Below are positions 32,401-44,137 of a stretch of 64,000 nt of DNA, piece by piece (positions within the stretch are counted from its first letter, which is position 1; each line of letters begins with the position of its first letter). This DNA is from Conchocele bisecta (lineage: Eukaryota > Mollusca > Bivalvia > Lucinida > Thyasiridae): positions 63,415,968 to 63,479,967 of the forward strand of contig CM055273.1 in the NCBI GenBank assembly GCA_029237695.1, read 5' to 3'. A model generated the notes under the pieces. It searched no databases. It had not been told where the DNA came from and saw only the letters and a program-made list of their open reading frames with translations. Both the position numbers and the translations under genes were made by a program.

Positions 32401-35400
32401 TTTGGAAAAGAGTCACAAGCATTGGAATCATCCTTAAATAAACTTGGGAAAAACAGTTTGTCTTGATAGGTGTTTATACTGTTGTCAACAGTTTCAGAGT
32501 TATCTTCTGTGTTGCCATGTGTACCAAAGTTTGGCAGTCGGTCACCATGGTTACATGATTGGAAATTCTCGTCTGCTGATACACCACTCTCGTCTACTGA
32601 TACAGCACTGTCAGTGTTGGTTACCATGTCACTTGATCGGACATCATCGCCTGAAAATTACAACGATATGCATTGTCAAACAATACACTGTTACCGTACC
32701 CATAACACACAATGGAATGATTACTAGTATCTTTTTAACAATATATTTTATCAGTGTAACTGCATATCAGGTAACACATATATATGGCTGTGACTGGAGA
32801 AATGAGTCATATGGGTTTTGTGACCCGTACGTGTAGATACAGATCAGCCTGAGCATCAGCAGTTTGATCAGGATCTGCACTGTTCGCCATTCCATCAATA
32901 AAGTACCCATCATGTTTCTATCAAGCAAAATAGATCATCATCAGGCTACCAAACTGTGCTATATAACTCTTTGCATGCTAGCGAATTAAGAGTACATTTG
33001 TATATGTTTTATTTCTCTCTGTAACTATGTCTTGCAATTTCATTAGAATTGTGTCCTCCGGACACAATTTTAATGAAATTTCAAGACATATTCATGACAT
33101 TTATAACGAGAAATAAAAGAAACTATAATGAATTGTCATCTGCTATTTTTGAACTATTTATAGCCCACAAATTTCCCAGCATGCAAAGAGTTAATAAGGA
33201 GCTACAGTCACAGATGCCATAAGCCACATTTCTTCAGTCACAGCCCACATATTATGTGTAGCTTGATACTGATCTGTAGCCGATTTCACAAAAATTGCAA
33301 AGTATACTTATCTTGCTAAGTACACTTTGAGGGAGAAATTTTTGATGTAAGGATAAATGTATTCATATTATACTGAATTTATTACATTATCACAGCCGTT
33401 TTGGCTGTGATAAAGTAATAAATTCAGGTATAATAATTCTGCATACTTTTAATCATCAAAAACTCGCAGTTGTTAATTCTACATGTACCTATATGAAATA
33501 ATGCATTTCGGGAAAATAAATGATTACTCCCTCAAAGTATACTTAGCTATAGTCTGTTTCATGAAAGCTGCCCAAATTTTACGGCTATATAGACAATACA
33601 AAAACAATATTATTTTCGATAATATTAAATTAAAGGAAAATTTAAGAATGAGCCTTCTTTTTATTTCGTGAAATTCGGTCAAATATTGATTTTATTACGA
33701 AATTATTGATTTGTCTATGGGAATTTAACATAGGGGAAAAAGTGGTAAGGAAGTGTGGGAGGAGTCAAAAAACGAAAAATTTTGGAAATTTACTCCGAAA
33801 CCCGACTAATATATAGCTTGGATATTATCTAACTAAGAAAACAAAAGTTAAATTTTAACAAGAGTGCCGCAAGTCACAAAATACGCCCGTCGAATATGAG
33901 CCAGACAGCGAAGATGCAGAAAGTGAAGCTGTCACCAAGGCAAGAAACATTAATGAGAATTTGAAAGTCTATAGCATTATTTCTTCATCTCGTTGTGCTA
34001 AACATGTATACTAATTTAGGCAGAGATAGAAAAGTAGAGTGTAAAGTAGAAATTATAGGGAATTGGATACAATAATGTAGAAAAAATGGCTAATGTAGAA
34101 AAAATGGCTAAGTTAAAAAGGTGATATTTTTGTTAAAAAATATTTTTTCGGCATAAAAACACCAAGGTGCACATCTTCAATATGTGTAGAGGACGTGTGT
34201 ATAGTTTCAGAACGATCGACTGAACAGTTTCGGAGGAGTTGTGTACACAAACTCTGTACCGTATATAGAAATGTATAGAAAAATGTAGAAAAAATGGCTA
34301 AGTTAAAAAGGCGATATTTTTGTTACAAAAATATTTTTTCGGCATAAAAACACCAAGGTGCACATCTTCAATATGTGTAGAAGACGTGTGTATAGTTTCA
34401 GAACGATCGACAGAACGGTCGGAGGAGTTGTGTACAAATCTGTTACCGTATATAGAATTGTATAGAAAAATGTAGAAAAAATGGCTAAGTTAAAAAGGCG
34501 ATATTTTTGTTACAAAAATATTTTTTCGATGCACAAGGTGCACATCTTCAATATGTAGAAGACGTGTGTATAGTTTCAGAACGATCGACAGAACGGTTTC
34601 GGAGGAGTTGTGTACACAAACTCTGTACCGTATATAGATTGTATAGAAAAATGTAGAAAAAAGTGGCTAAGTTAAAAAGGCTATATTTTTGTTACAAAAA
34701 TATTTTTTTTCGGCATAAAACACCAAGGTGCACATCTTCAATATGTGTAGAAGACGTGTATAGTTTCAGAACGATCGACAGACGGTCGGAGGAGTTGTGT
34801 ACACAAACTCTGTACCGTATATAGAATTGTATAGAAAAATGTAGAAAAAATGGCTAAGTTAGAAAGATGATATTTTTGTTAAAAGATATTTTTTCGACAT
34901 AAAAACACCAAGGTGCACATCTTCAATATGTGTAGAAGACGTGTGCATAGTTTCACATCGATCGACTGAAAGGTTTCGGAGGAGTTGTGTACACAAACTC
35001 TGTACCGTATATAGAAATGTATAGAAAAATGAAGAAAAAATGAAGAAAAAATGGCTAAGTTAAAAAGGCGATATTTTTGTTAAAAAATATTTTTTCACCA
35101 TAAAAACACCAAGGTGCACATCTTCAATATGTGTAGAAGACGTGTGTATAGTTTCAGATCGATCGACGGAACGGTTTCGGAGGAGTTGTGTACACGAACT
35201 ATGCGCTTTTTCTTCAAAGCCCGCCGCCCACCCACCCGCCCGCCCGCCCGCCGTGCGGTAAAACATAATAGTATACGTACCGTTATAAAAATCGGTCCAG
35301 TATTTCTAAAATTCAAAAACATTTCCCCATGTTAAATCCCCATAGACATCTTCACTCCACTCCGTGAAGATGTCTATGGGGATTTAACATGGGGAAATTG

Positions 35401-36882
35401 TTTTTTCGCAATAAAATCAATATTTGACCAAATTTCACGAAATAAAAAGGATCATTCTTAATTTTTCCTTTAATTTAATATTATCAAAAGAAATCTTGTT
35501 TTTGAATTGTTTATATAGCCGTAAAATTTGGGCAGCTTTCGTGAAACAGACAGTAGATAAGTATACATATGTACTTTGCAATTTTGGTGAAATCGGCTAC
35601 TGAAGATGTATCTCAATGTCTTAGGAATATTTCCTCAACTTAAAACTAAAAAAAGGCATCGTTATCACTATAATCCCCTCGCTGGCAACCTTAATAATAA
35701 AATAAACAGATGTCCTCAGTGACCTTGATATTGGGTGTTCAAATGTGGGATATAAGCGCAAATAAATACATTTAAAAGTAGACTTAATCAGTTTTGGGTG
35801 GAGTATCGCTTTAAATTTAATCCTACATTTTACAACTAAGAGCAACTGAAGAAATTTAATTAGTACAAAGTAAAAAGAAGGAAAAACAAGAAGAAAAGGA
35901 CATAAGAAACCAAGTGTTTATATAGACTTAGTCTATATCCGGGCACATTGAACTGTATGTATGAAACAAAGCACCATCATTCGACACACATTGTGGCCAA
36001 AATTAATATCAAAATATGAGAAGGGATTAAAAATAAATGATACATGATTCATGTACCGGTAATAAGAAAATGTGGCCTGTCGGCACACGAATGTCACCAG
36101 TGGCAGATTGAAGAAACTGTGGCAAAGTTAATAATAAATTTTATATCTTGCCTCATTTCTCAATACAAACATGGTTTGACAGCACTTCAGAATCATTTCC
36201 AATGGAAATGATTCTAAAGTGCTGTCAAAGCATGTTGTAAATTATTTTAAAGTGCTGTCAAAGCATGTTTTTGATGATAAAAATGGAAAATAGAAAATAA
36301 ACAACAGATGACAACAAATTAAGATAGCGGTGTAAGAGTTAAGGTATTACAGTGTCTATCAGGATTTATAAGAAGTGTACAAAGCACCATCCCTAAGCAC
36401 ACATTGCGGCTAAATATTATTAAAATCGATGAAGGGTTCATGTTATTAAGAAATAAAAGGTGTTACTAATATACGCACGGAAATACGTACGTATGTATAT
36501 ACGTACATGGATGAATGCTATATCCCCTCTTGCATATCAATGAGGGATTAAAGGCATCAGCAAATGATATCAACCTAAGGGCGAAAGTGGGGTGGGGCAT
36601 TTTGCACAGAATGACAGAGGATGTTGTTAGGACATCAGCTACAAGTGAAAACATTCTACAACGGGAAACAGAAATTCAAAGAAATTAACAAAATGTTAAG
36701 TTAATCTGTTATGGACAGCAACAAACATGTCTGTTGGACTTCCACTTACCTATTGTTGCAGCAATAATATCGGACAAGTTGATTCGACCTTTGAAGGTCA
36801 ACGGTATCTGAAGGTCAGACTTCATGTCGTTGAAGGTCAGTGCTGCCTGATCATCCCATTGCGGCAATGCTTGATCATCCAT
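25207..36882 (-). CDS. TALE-class homeobox transcription factor (three coding exons)
   Basis: Joined from 36882-36750, 32650-32036 and 26417-25207 on the minus strand: 1959 bases, exactly 653 codons with the stop. All splice sites fit GT-AG and both introns are phase 1. The first ATG has a favourable context (A at -3, G at +4). The homeodomain occupies about residues 572-634 near the C-terminus and carries the three-residue loop extension with PYP (598-600) and recognition helix WFANKRNR; the distance from PYP to the Trp equals that in PBX-type TALE domains. The remaining 570 residues are Ser/Asn-rich and not recognised. Residue 50 of the domain is Ala. It probably belongs to a divergent spiralian TALE group; orthology needs a tree. 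Confidence 0.85.
26628..30402 (+). mobile_element. Composite of nested hairpin-tailed elements in homeobox intron 2
   Basis: Outer element: head actagaaaatgtgttcatag at 26628, tail hairpin tgccccctccactatcgtgg ending near 30402. Inside it a second family starts at 26864 (aacaagagctgtaggagaac) and ends near 30172 (ctattcttcgaatagtcgag type end after a gacgccgacgccgacgcc run). Inside that a third head (ctagaaatgtggcctgtcgg) lies at 26993. Two unrelated internal repeat arrays follow: about 27120-28510 (gtgcgtggttattgatcgcg, tttgacctttgaccttcaac) and about 28510-30110 (aagtatggttggtgtaggg, aggtcaaggtcaaatatag). No genuine ORF. Confidence 0.65.
30690..30980. mobile_element. Foldback MITE, tagcctatttcaccaacat family
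   Basis: Ends tagcctatttcaccaacat and atgttggtgaaataggcta are exact inverses; inner arms contain aagtatacttt and attatactgaatttattaca. Same family at 33277, 45269 and 50490. The stretch 30403-30689 before it has no recognised feature. Confidence 0.85.
31018..31362. mobile_element. Foldback MITE, tgctgtcaaaccatgttttt family, one and a half copies
   Basis: Left part 31018-31262 is a palindrome centred on catttccattggaaatg with ends ccttacaccgctat and ctaaggg. A further half copy in reverse orientation follows to 31362. Other copies: 36130-36345, 39343-39442 (internally deleted), 52753-52958 and 58192-58369. Confidence 0.8.
31465..31980. repeat. Fragments of the gtgtagatccaga MITE family
   Basis: 31465-31555 and 31808-31980 carry the family motifs gatcagcctgtgcatcc, cactgttcgccatt and, at 31920-31975, the palindrome gaaattgggattatgggat...atcccataatcccaatttc. 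The last copy ends about 55 bases from the exon 2 donor. Further fragments lie at 32785-32950, 44138-44260, 54650-54725, 55035-55085, 55440-55550, 56690-56800 and 61122-61395. Confidence 0.7.
32036..32650 (-). CDS. Homeobox gene, exon 2
   Basis: Acceptor taattttcag before 32650, donor gtaagtgg after 32036. Encodes about 205 residues, Ser/Asn/Asp-rich and probably disordered, with short hydrophobic clusters (DKLFFPSLFKDD, FNSDADFLLNMCEEEEPL) that look like activation-domain motifs. The open frame continues into the adjoining MITE at 31808-31980, but that part is intron. Phase 1 at both ends, consistent with its neighbours. Confidence 0.85.
32965..33192. mobile_element. Foldback MITE, aactctttgcatgct family
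   Basis: Bounded by aactctttgcatgct and agcatgcaaagagtt, exact 15-bp inverted repeats; the centre is the palindrome tgtgtcctccggacaca. A second copy lies at 47456-47648. Confidence 0.85.
33277..35603. mobile_element. Three-level nest of foldback and tandem-repeat elements
   Basis: Outer: a tagccgatttcac-family foldback, left part 33277-33550 and right end 35555-35603. Middle: a second foldback (33551-35554) with long inverted ends (tctgtttcatgaaagctgcc and ggcagctttcgtgaaacaga). Inner: an element from about 33859 to 35280 with head aacaagagtgccgcaagtcac and six to seven units of about 185 bp (cagaacgatcgac, gtgcacatcttcaatatg), ending in a (cgcc)n run. A relative of the inner element lies at 42735-43550. 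Confidence 0.75.
35604..36749. other. Intron 1 remainder: repeat fragments, no gene
   Basis: Contains a fragment with ctcgctggcaaccttaataa (35670), a gtggcctgtcggcacacg head fragment (36070), a tgctgtcaaa-family foldback (36130-36345) and a tattacgtac-rich stretch. No supported coding sequence. Confidence 0.6.
36750..36882 (-). CDS. Homeobox gene, first coding exon
   Basis: ATG at 36880-36882, donor gtaagtgg after 36750. Encodes 44 residues (MDDQALPQWDDQAALTFNDM..., ending INLSDIIAATI) plus one base. The frame is open further 5' to about 36917, where a TTTAG/GG sequence could be an acceptor, so a non-coding 5' part or an earlier exon is possible. That 5' edge coincides with the end of a repeat (36900-37140). 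Confidence 0.75.
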
Positions 36883-36899
36883 TATTCTCACTGCAGTGG

Positions 36900-37140
36900 A
36901 ACGTAACTCTTTCACCCCTAAATAACTGGAATGGATTTTGATATGTTAACTTACTAATCAAATTGTCACAAAATAATTTTCAGACTAGTTCATTTAAGAA
37001 AGGGGGTGTTTTTTTTCCTAGAAAATTACTTGCAAAAAGTCCATATCCTCATGAGATGGCTCATCACGAGCCAGGCCATCTGGATCTACACTGTTTGCTA
37101 ACACTGCTATAGATGACAGTAGTGTTGAAAGGGTTAATGA
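36900..37140. repeat. taaccctttcacccctaa repeat, copy 1, at homeobox exon 1
   Basis: Shares ctttcacccctaaataactgg, aatggattttgatatgtta and a ggatctacactgtttgc motif with copies at about 57995-58200 and 59140-59385. Its left end overlaps the 5' edge of the first homeobox exon. Confidence 0.65.
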
Positions 37141-39642
37141 AAACACGAATGTTTATTGTATCAGAGTGACCTTACATTCAGGATGACCTATATCCATGTA
37201 TGGGTCAGTGCATGAAATGTTCTGCCCTATCACATCGTGATAAGGTAACCAGATGGCCGCGGCCTGCATGTCGAGCCCGCTGAGGCATCTGGTGATCTCA
37301 GGGTAAGATATATATAATGTAGTAACAGATACATTGAAAAACAAGAACTAGCATTGTTAAACGAAGCTAATCGCCTCACTGACAGCCTTGATAATAATAC
37401 ATGGGACAAAGAATGGATATATGGATGATGACTAATAAGCATATAAAGTTTCAAGCCAATCCGACATACGGTTATAGAAAAAGTAGGTACCTGGAAACTT
37501 TAATGCAAACTTCTACATCGCTCGTGAGAAGATTTTTTAAGAATTGGACTTAATTTTCTACAGCGGACATCTTGGATTATGCGACGACCTCCATTTTAAC
37601 AAATATGAAAAGGTTTCACCAACGGACCATAACTGTGAAATTTAACCAGCATCAGCCAAGCGGTTCACGAGAATAAAATGATTGAAATCTATAATAATAG
37701 CCCAGGCCGCGGCCCGCATGTCGCGCCCGTCGATGCATTTGATAGTACTGAATGAGCTTTGATAGTATACCAATGTGCTGACTATGTCGAGCTGTCCGCA
37801 AGCGGGCGCACAAAAAATAATAACTAAAGTAATTTGAACTTAACATTGGACATATAGGGGCCACATGGGTTGGGCATAGAATGAAAATATGGATGATGAT
37901 AAAGGCACATGTGAAGTTTCGAGTGAATTGCCGAAGGTGTTTCAGATATATAGTGTTGTTAAAAAAAACTTTCAACTAAATGCAAAAAGATCTTTAAGGT
38001 CAATTTCAAAGTAATTTGACCTTGACATTGGGCACAGGGGCTGCACGACTCGGGCGTAAAATGAAAATATGGATCATGATAAAAGCCCATGTGAAGTTTA
38101 AGGTAAACTTTAACCCGGACGCACATAATTACGGACACGGATGTACGGACGTATGGACGTTCGCCAATGTGCCGACTATATCAAAAAGGATGATACTTCA
38201 ACCTTTCGGCGGCCAAATTCAATGACACAATCAAAAGATTTTGACAAATAATGCTCCAGAGTGATTGTCTCGTCAACACCTTCGATTTGTTAAATAACAT
38301 GACCATATTTGGTCTCATTTGAAATTTGACCCAAACTTCACCCCCGGGGCCTCATCCATTTTTTATCCCGGGGTCATCATTTTAACAAATCTGAAAGAGC
38401 ATCGACTATCGATCATTCCTGCCAAGTTTCGGCGTAATCGGTCTGGCGGTTTGTGAGAAGATTTTTTGAGAATTTGACGTCATTTTTTATGGCGGCCATC
38501 ATGGATTATGTGATGACCGCCATTTAACAAATATAAAAAGGATTCACACACACACCATAATTGAGAAGTTTCACCAGCATTGGCCAAATGGTTCAAGAGA
38601 AGAAGACGTTTGAAATCTATATTACAAGGATGAACTTTCGACATTTCGGCAGCTATCTTCGATAACGTAATCATCAATTTCGACAAAAAAAGCTCCAGAG
38701 TGATCGCCTCCTTGATACCTTTAATATGATATACAACATGACCATATTTTTGGTCAAATTTTAAATTTGACCCCTACTTGACCAGTTTCGTCGCAATTGG
38801 TCAGGCGGTTCGTGAGATGATTTTTTAAGATTTTGACCTACTTTTCTATGGCGGCCATCTTGGATATGCGGACAACAATATTTTTTCACAAATCTGACAA
38901 GGAGTAACACATAGACCATCCCTGTGAAGTTTGGCCAAGCGGTCCAGAAGAAGAAGAGGTTGGAAAATATTAACGGACGGACAACGACAGACGGACGAAA
39001 ATCGGTAACAATAATCTCACTTGAGCCTTCAACTCAGGTGAGCTAAAAATGTACTTCTGAGCAGAACAATTACACAGTATTCACAAAATTATGTTGTATT
39101 CAATGAAACATTTTTTTTTAGCATTTAACATCATTACCAGTAAACACATGAAAGTTTATTCCAAATCAGTAAAACTCAATACACATCAATGTTTGCCTTG
39201 TGTCCTATCTGACCACAGGTTGGAGAATGACACTGGTCATTGTTCAGTGGTCAGTGAACAATTCCAAAGATACCATATGTTCTGATAAAACTGGGCTTAT
39301 TGCAGTGTTGACCAATGATTACCAACTAACACTAGATATGAATTAACCCTTACACCGCTATATTATTTTTTTTGTCGTCTGCTGTTTATTTTCTATTTTC
39401 CATTTTTATCGACCAACAATTAAGATAGCTGTGTAAGGGTTAATATGTTACATGAATTTGACAGCTGATCAATAGAAACACTGCTCAGAATGAAATAAGC
39501 TACTAGCTGACTAGCTGACAAAAGGTACCTTATAACACGTGTCACCTAATTTGCACAGTCTGATCAGGGTCTATGCTGTTCACCTTTTTTTTCAGTTACA
39601 GAAGTACTAAGCCATCAGTAAACTAAATATGTCAATCCTAAT
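37141..39642. other. Intergenic repeat DNA, no gene
   Basis: 37337-39050 is a repeat element with head aacgaagctaatcgcctcac, several diverged internal units (catatttggtc, gcggccatcatggattatg, cgcaattggtcaggcggttc) and a tail hairpin ctcacttgag...ctcaggtgag after a gacggacg run. A related head occurs at 51655. 39343-39442 is an internally deleted foldback MITE. No coding signal. Confidence 0.6.
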
Positions 39643-39649
39643 CATATAA

Positions 39650-40010
39650 TGTGGATGTTACGGAGCCCCGCATGCATATTTTTTTTATTAATTCGTTCGT
39701 ACGAAATAACAATTTCTTCACTCAATTTAACAATTTGTTCCCTCGAATTAACGATTAGTTCCCATGATATAACAATTTGTCCCCTCGAATTAACAATTTG
39801 TTCCCACGATATAACAATTTGTTCCCTCGAATTAACAATTTGTTCCCAGGAAATGACAATTTGTTCCCTCAATTTAACAAGTTAAATTGAGGGAACAAAT
39901 TGTTAATTTGTGGGAACAAATTGTTAATTTGTGGGAACAAATTGTTAATTTGTGGGAACAAATTTTTATTTCGTGGGAACGAATTAATAAAAAAAAAAAA
40001 TTCTACACCC
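39650..40010. repeat. Foldback built of mirrored 20-bp tandem repeats, copy 1
   Basis: Left half repeats aacaatttgttccctcgaatt-like 20-mers; right half repeats the reverse complement gggaacaaattgttaatttg, meeting at tttaacaagttaaa (about 39875). Outer ends attaattcgttcgtacgaa and gggaacgaattaat. Flanking text contains acggagccccgca. Second copy at 42318-42725. Confidence 0.85.
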
Positions 40011-40142
40011 CTGAGAGGACCATGATCTATACATGTAATTATTGTAATGTCATTGTGTCCCTTTTCTCAGCTGGGGTGCCAATATCAGTGAGCAGCTTTA
40101 GCTGCCTGAGGGATCAGACTAAAATGGCAATGATTACATTAC

Positions 40143-40548
40143 TCAGTGCTCCAGATAAGGTGCGTATTTGCTTAAATACCCTATTAAAAGTGCAAAAATA
40201 AAAAATTGAATCAGCAGTAGCGAGTATCAAAAAGCAATGAAAAATGTGTGGTATCTTTATAATGCTACAGAAAACAATAAACAGACCACAAATATAGGAT
40301 ATTTTTTCTTATTTTTCCATGAAAACACATCTTGGTATTTCATTAGAATTATCTCCAAGTAGACAATTCTAATGAAATGCCAATACATGTTTTCATTTAG
40401 AAGCAAACTATTCAATAAGTGCAGTCTGCTGATGTGTAAACAGTAGTGTGATTTGATTTTACCCAATTAAAATTTTCAAATACCCAATTGCTTCAGAAAT
40501 GATGGAGTGACAATACTCAATTAATAATTCCTTATCTGGAGCACTGAA
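40143..40548. mobile_element. MITE with 17-bp TIR cagtgctccagataagg
   Basis: Begins cagtgctccagataagg and ends ccttatctggagcactg, exact inverses. Internally a second palindrome (about 40310-40395: gaaaacacatcttgg...ttttcattt, centre tctaatgaaat/atttcattaga) is nested. No clear target duplication. Confidence 0.75.
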
Positions 40549-40554
40549 TCACTA

Positions 40555-42240
40555 ATTGTTTAGGTTGTTTACCAGTGAGGGTGTGAGGGAGTAGGCACAC
40601 TAATTGTTTAGGTTGTTTACCAGTGAGGGTGTGAGGGAGTAGGCACTAATAGGGTTGTTTAGTTGTACCAGAGTGAGGGTGTGAGGGAGTAGGCACTAAT
40701 TGTTTAGGTTGTTTACCAGTGAGGGTTGTGAGGGAGTAGGCACACTAATTGTTTAGGTTGTTTACCAGTGAGGGTGTGAGGGAGTAGGCACACTAATTGT
40801 TTAGGTTGTTTACCAGTGAGGGTGTGAGGGAGTAGGCACCCTAATTGTTTAGGTTGTTTACCAGTGAGGGTTGAGGGAGTAGGCACACTAATTGGTTTTT
40901 TGTTGTTTACCAGTGAAGGGGTGTAGGGAGTAGGCACCCTAATTGTTTAGGTTGTTTACCAGTGAGGGTGTGAGGGAGTAGGCACACTAATTGTTTAGGT
41001 TGTTTACCAGTGAGGGTGTGAGGGAGTAGGCACACTAATTGTTTAGGTTGTTTACCAGTGAGGGTGTGGAGGGAGTAGCACCCTAATTGTTTAGTTGTTT
41101 GTTTACCAGTGAGGGTGTGAGGGAGTAGAAACACTAATTGTTTAGGTTGTTACCAGTGAGGGTGTGAGGGAGTAGCACCCTAAATTGTTTAGGTTGTTTA
41201 CCAGTGAGGGATGTGAGGGATAGGCACCCTAAATTGTTTAGGTTGTTTACCAGTGAGGGTGTGAGGGAGTAGGCACACTAATTGTTTAGGTTGTTTAACC
41301 AGTGAGGTGTGAGGGAGTAGGCACCCTAATTGTTTAGGTTGTTTACCAGTGAGGGTGTGAGGGAGTAGGCACACTAATTGTTTAGGTTGTTTACCAGTGA
41401 GGGTGTGAGGGAGTAGGCACACTAATTGTTTAGGTTGTTTACCAGTGAGGGTGAGGGAGTAGGCACACTAATTGATTAGGTTGTTTACCAGTGAGGGTGT
41501 GAGGGAGTAGGCACCCTAATTGTAGGTTAGTTTACCAGTGAGGGTGTGAGGGAGTAGGCACACTAATTGTTTAGGTTGTTTACCAGTGAGGGTGTGAGGG
41601 AGTAGGCACCCTAATTGTTTAGGTTGTTTACCAGTGAGGGTGTGAGTGAGTAGCACACTAATTGTTTAGGTTGTTTACCATGAGGGTGTGAGGGAGTAGG
41701 CACACTAATTGTTTTAGGTTGTTTACCAGTGAGGGTGTGAGGGAGTAGCACACTAATTGTTTAGGTTGTTTACCAGTGAGGGTGTGAGGGAGTAGGCACA
41801 CTAATTGTTTAGGTTGTTTACCAGTGAGGGTGTGAGGGAGTAGGCACACTAATTGTTTAGGTTGTTTACCAGTGAGGGTGTGAGGGAGTAGGCACCCTAA
41901 TTGTTTAGGTTGTTTACCAGTGAGGGTGTGAGGGAGTAGGCACCCTAATTGTTTTAGGTTGTTTACAGTGAGGGTGTGTGAGGGAGTAGGCACATTAATT
42001 GTTTAGGTTGTTTACCAGTGAGGGTGTGAGGGAGTAGGCACCCTAATTGTTTAGGTTGTTTACCAGTGAGGGTGTGAGGGAGTAGGCACCCTAATTGTTT
42101 AGGTTGTTTACCAGTGAGGGTGTGAGGGAGTAGGCACACTAATTGTTTTGGATTGGTTTTACCAGTGAGGGTGTGAGGGAGTAGGCACACTAATTGTTTA
42201 GGTTGTTTACCAGTGAGGGTGTGAGGGAGTAGGCACCCTA
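40555..42240. repeat. 48-bp minisatellite, about 35 units
   Basis: Tandem units of 48 bp (cacactaattgtttaggttg followed by tttaccagtgagggtgtgag and ggagtagg). Because 48 is divisible by three, the minus strand shows open stretches encoding a 16-residue repeat, but units with one-base indels break the frame often and no start or codon signature supports a protein. Confidence 0.92.
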
Positions 42241-42317
42241 TATCCCAGCTATGTAACTTACTGTGTGAGCCGAGATTTTATCCATAGAATGAAAGAAACA
42301 CAACTTGTAGTTACAGA

Positions 42318-42725
42318 GCCGTGCAGGGGACGTAGAAATTGTTTTTATTAATTTGTTCCCATGAAATAACAATTTGTTCCCACAAAATAACAATTTGTTT
42401 CCTCAATTTAACAATTTGTTCCCACAAATTAACAATTTGTTTCCACAAATGAACAATGTGTTACCTCAATTTAACAATTTGTTCCCACAAAATAACAATT
42501 TTTAATTTGTGGGAACAAATTGTTATATCATGGGAACAAATTGTTAATTTGAGGGAACGAATTGTTAAATTGAAGGAACAAATTGTCATTTTCGTGGGAA
42601 CAAATTGTTAATTTGAGGGAACAAATTGTTATCGTGGGAACAAATTATTAATTCGAGGGAACAAATTGTTAAATTGAGGGAACCAATTGTTATTTCATGG
42701 GAACGAATTGCAGGGCTCCGTAGGA
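42318..42725. repeat. Foldback built of mirrored 20-bp tandem repeats, copy 2
   Basis: Same architecture as 39650-40010: attaatttgttcccatgaaa ... then reverse-complement units gggaacaaattgttaatttg, ending cgaattgcagggctccgta. The gene-free gap between the two copies holds the MITE at 40143 and the 48-bp minisatellite. Confidence 0.85.
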
Positions 42726-42734
42726 GGTAATTCA

Positions 42735-44137
42735 ACAAGAGTGCCGTAAGTCACAAAATACGCCCGTCGAATATGGGCCAGACAGCGAAGATGCAGAAAT
42801 ATGAAGCTGTCACCAAGGCAAGAAACCTTAATGAGAATTTGAAAATCTTTTACATTATTTCTTCCTCTTGTTGTGATAAACTGGTATACTAATTTAGGTA
42901 GAGATGTGTATGTAGAAACTATATAGTATATAGCGCTCATCTACCTAGCACAGAATATGCTATAAATAGAACGCCTAAATCTGGCAGAGTAGGACAAACA
43001 TTCAGTTTTACACACTTTGGGCTGCATTAACTGCAGTTTGCATTGTTCTGGACCATTATGAAAGGTTACTGATGAATGTATTTGTCCTATTATTGGAAAC
43101 GCACGCATTGGTGACAGATGAGCGCTATATATTTCATACAGAAATGTAGAAAAAATGGCCAAGTTAAAAAGTCTATATTTTTGTAAAAAAAAAAAGAATT
43201 GGCATAAAAACACGAAGATGCACATGTACAATATGTGTAGAACGCGTGTGCAAAGTTTTGATTGACTGAACAGTTTTAGAGGAGTCCTGTACACAGACTG
43301 TGTAACCTATATAGAATTGTATACAATGGCTAATTAAGTTAAAAAGGTGATATTAATGTTAAAAAAAAACTTTTCGGCATAAAAACACCAAGGTGCACAT
43401 CTTCCGTAATGTGTAGAAGACATGTGTATAGTTTCAGATTGATTGGCTAAAAGGTTTCAGAGGAGTAGCGTACACAAACTCTGTACCCTACCAGTATATA
43501 TAATTGCATACAAAACTGTAGAAAAAATGGCTAAGTTAAGAATGCGACTGGTTCCCAAATATTTGCTGTCATTGCTACGCCGCGCTTCGTGCGTGGAACC
43601 CATAGTTTATGACATAGCCGTGTTGAGATTTGAACACACTAAACGGGACAGTTTGTGGCATTTTTCGCTCATATTTTGATGAGCGAAGAATATTTATGGA
43701 AAAATAAACAATAAAGACTGGTTTTGAGTGTACAATTTGTTACTTTTATTGATCAATTCGGGTTTTTATTGTGTTTAGTGAGGAATACAATTCGCAATCG
43801 GTAGACGCTTGCAAAATGTCTCATCAGTGGACGCGAGGCGCCGGAAGGGAATCGCAATTCCTGTATGTCCGACGGTCTTGGCAGGTCATATAATATATAT
43901 GACCAGGCAAGCTAGCCAATCAAAAGCCGAGAAACTTATCTGCGGTATGACAAATGTAGTTATTACTATTTAATTCATTGAATCAATAACAATAATTGTA
44001 TAAATGGATATCCAACAATTGTAAATATTTAAATCACAAGAATAAAACAACATGCACAATGAGAGATTTGGTAGTACATGCACAATGGCTGAAATTACTG
44101 AACAAGAAAATTAATAGAGGCTAAACATTTGCCCACA
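42735..44137. other. Intergenic: relative of the 33859 tandem-repeat element, then unassigned DNA
   Basis: 42735-43550 begins aacaagagtgccgtaagtcac and holds diverged copies of the gtgcacatcttc unit. 43551-44137 shows a gatgagcgaagaat stretch and AT-rich DNA with no recognised feature. Confidence 0.6.

Noticed and set aside
40713..42190. Minus-strand open frames repeating a 16-residue PHTLTGKQPKQL-type unit, like a repeat protein gene
   Set aside because: They follow from a 48-bp minisatellite whose unit is divisible by three; frequent one-base indels switch the frame and there is no promoter, splice or start context.
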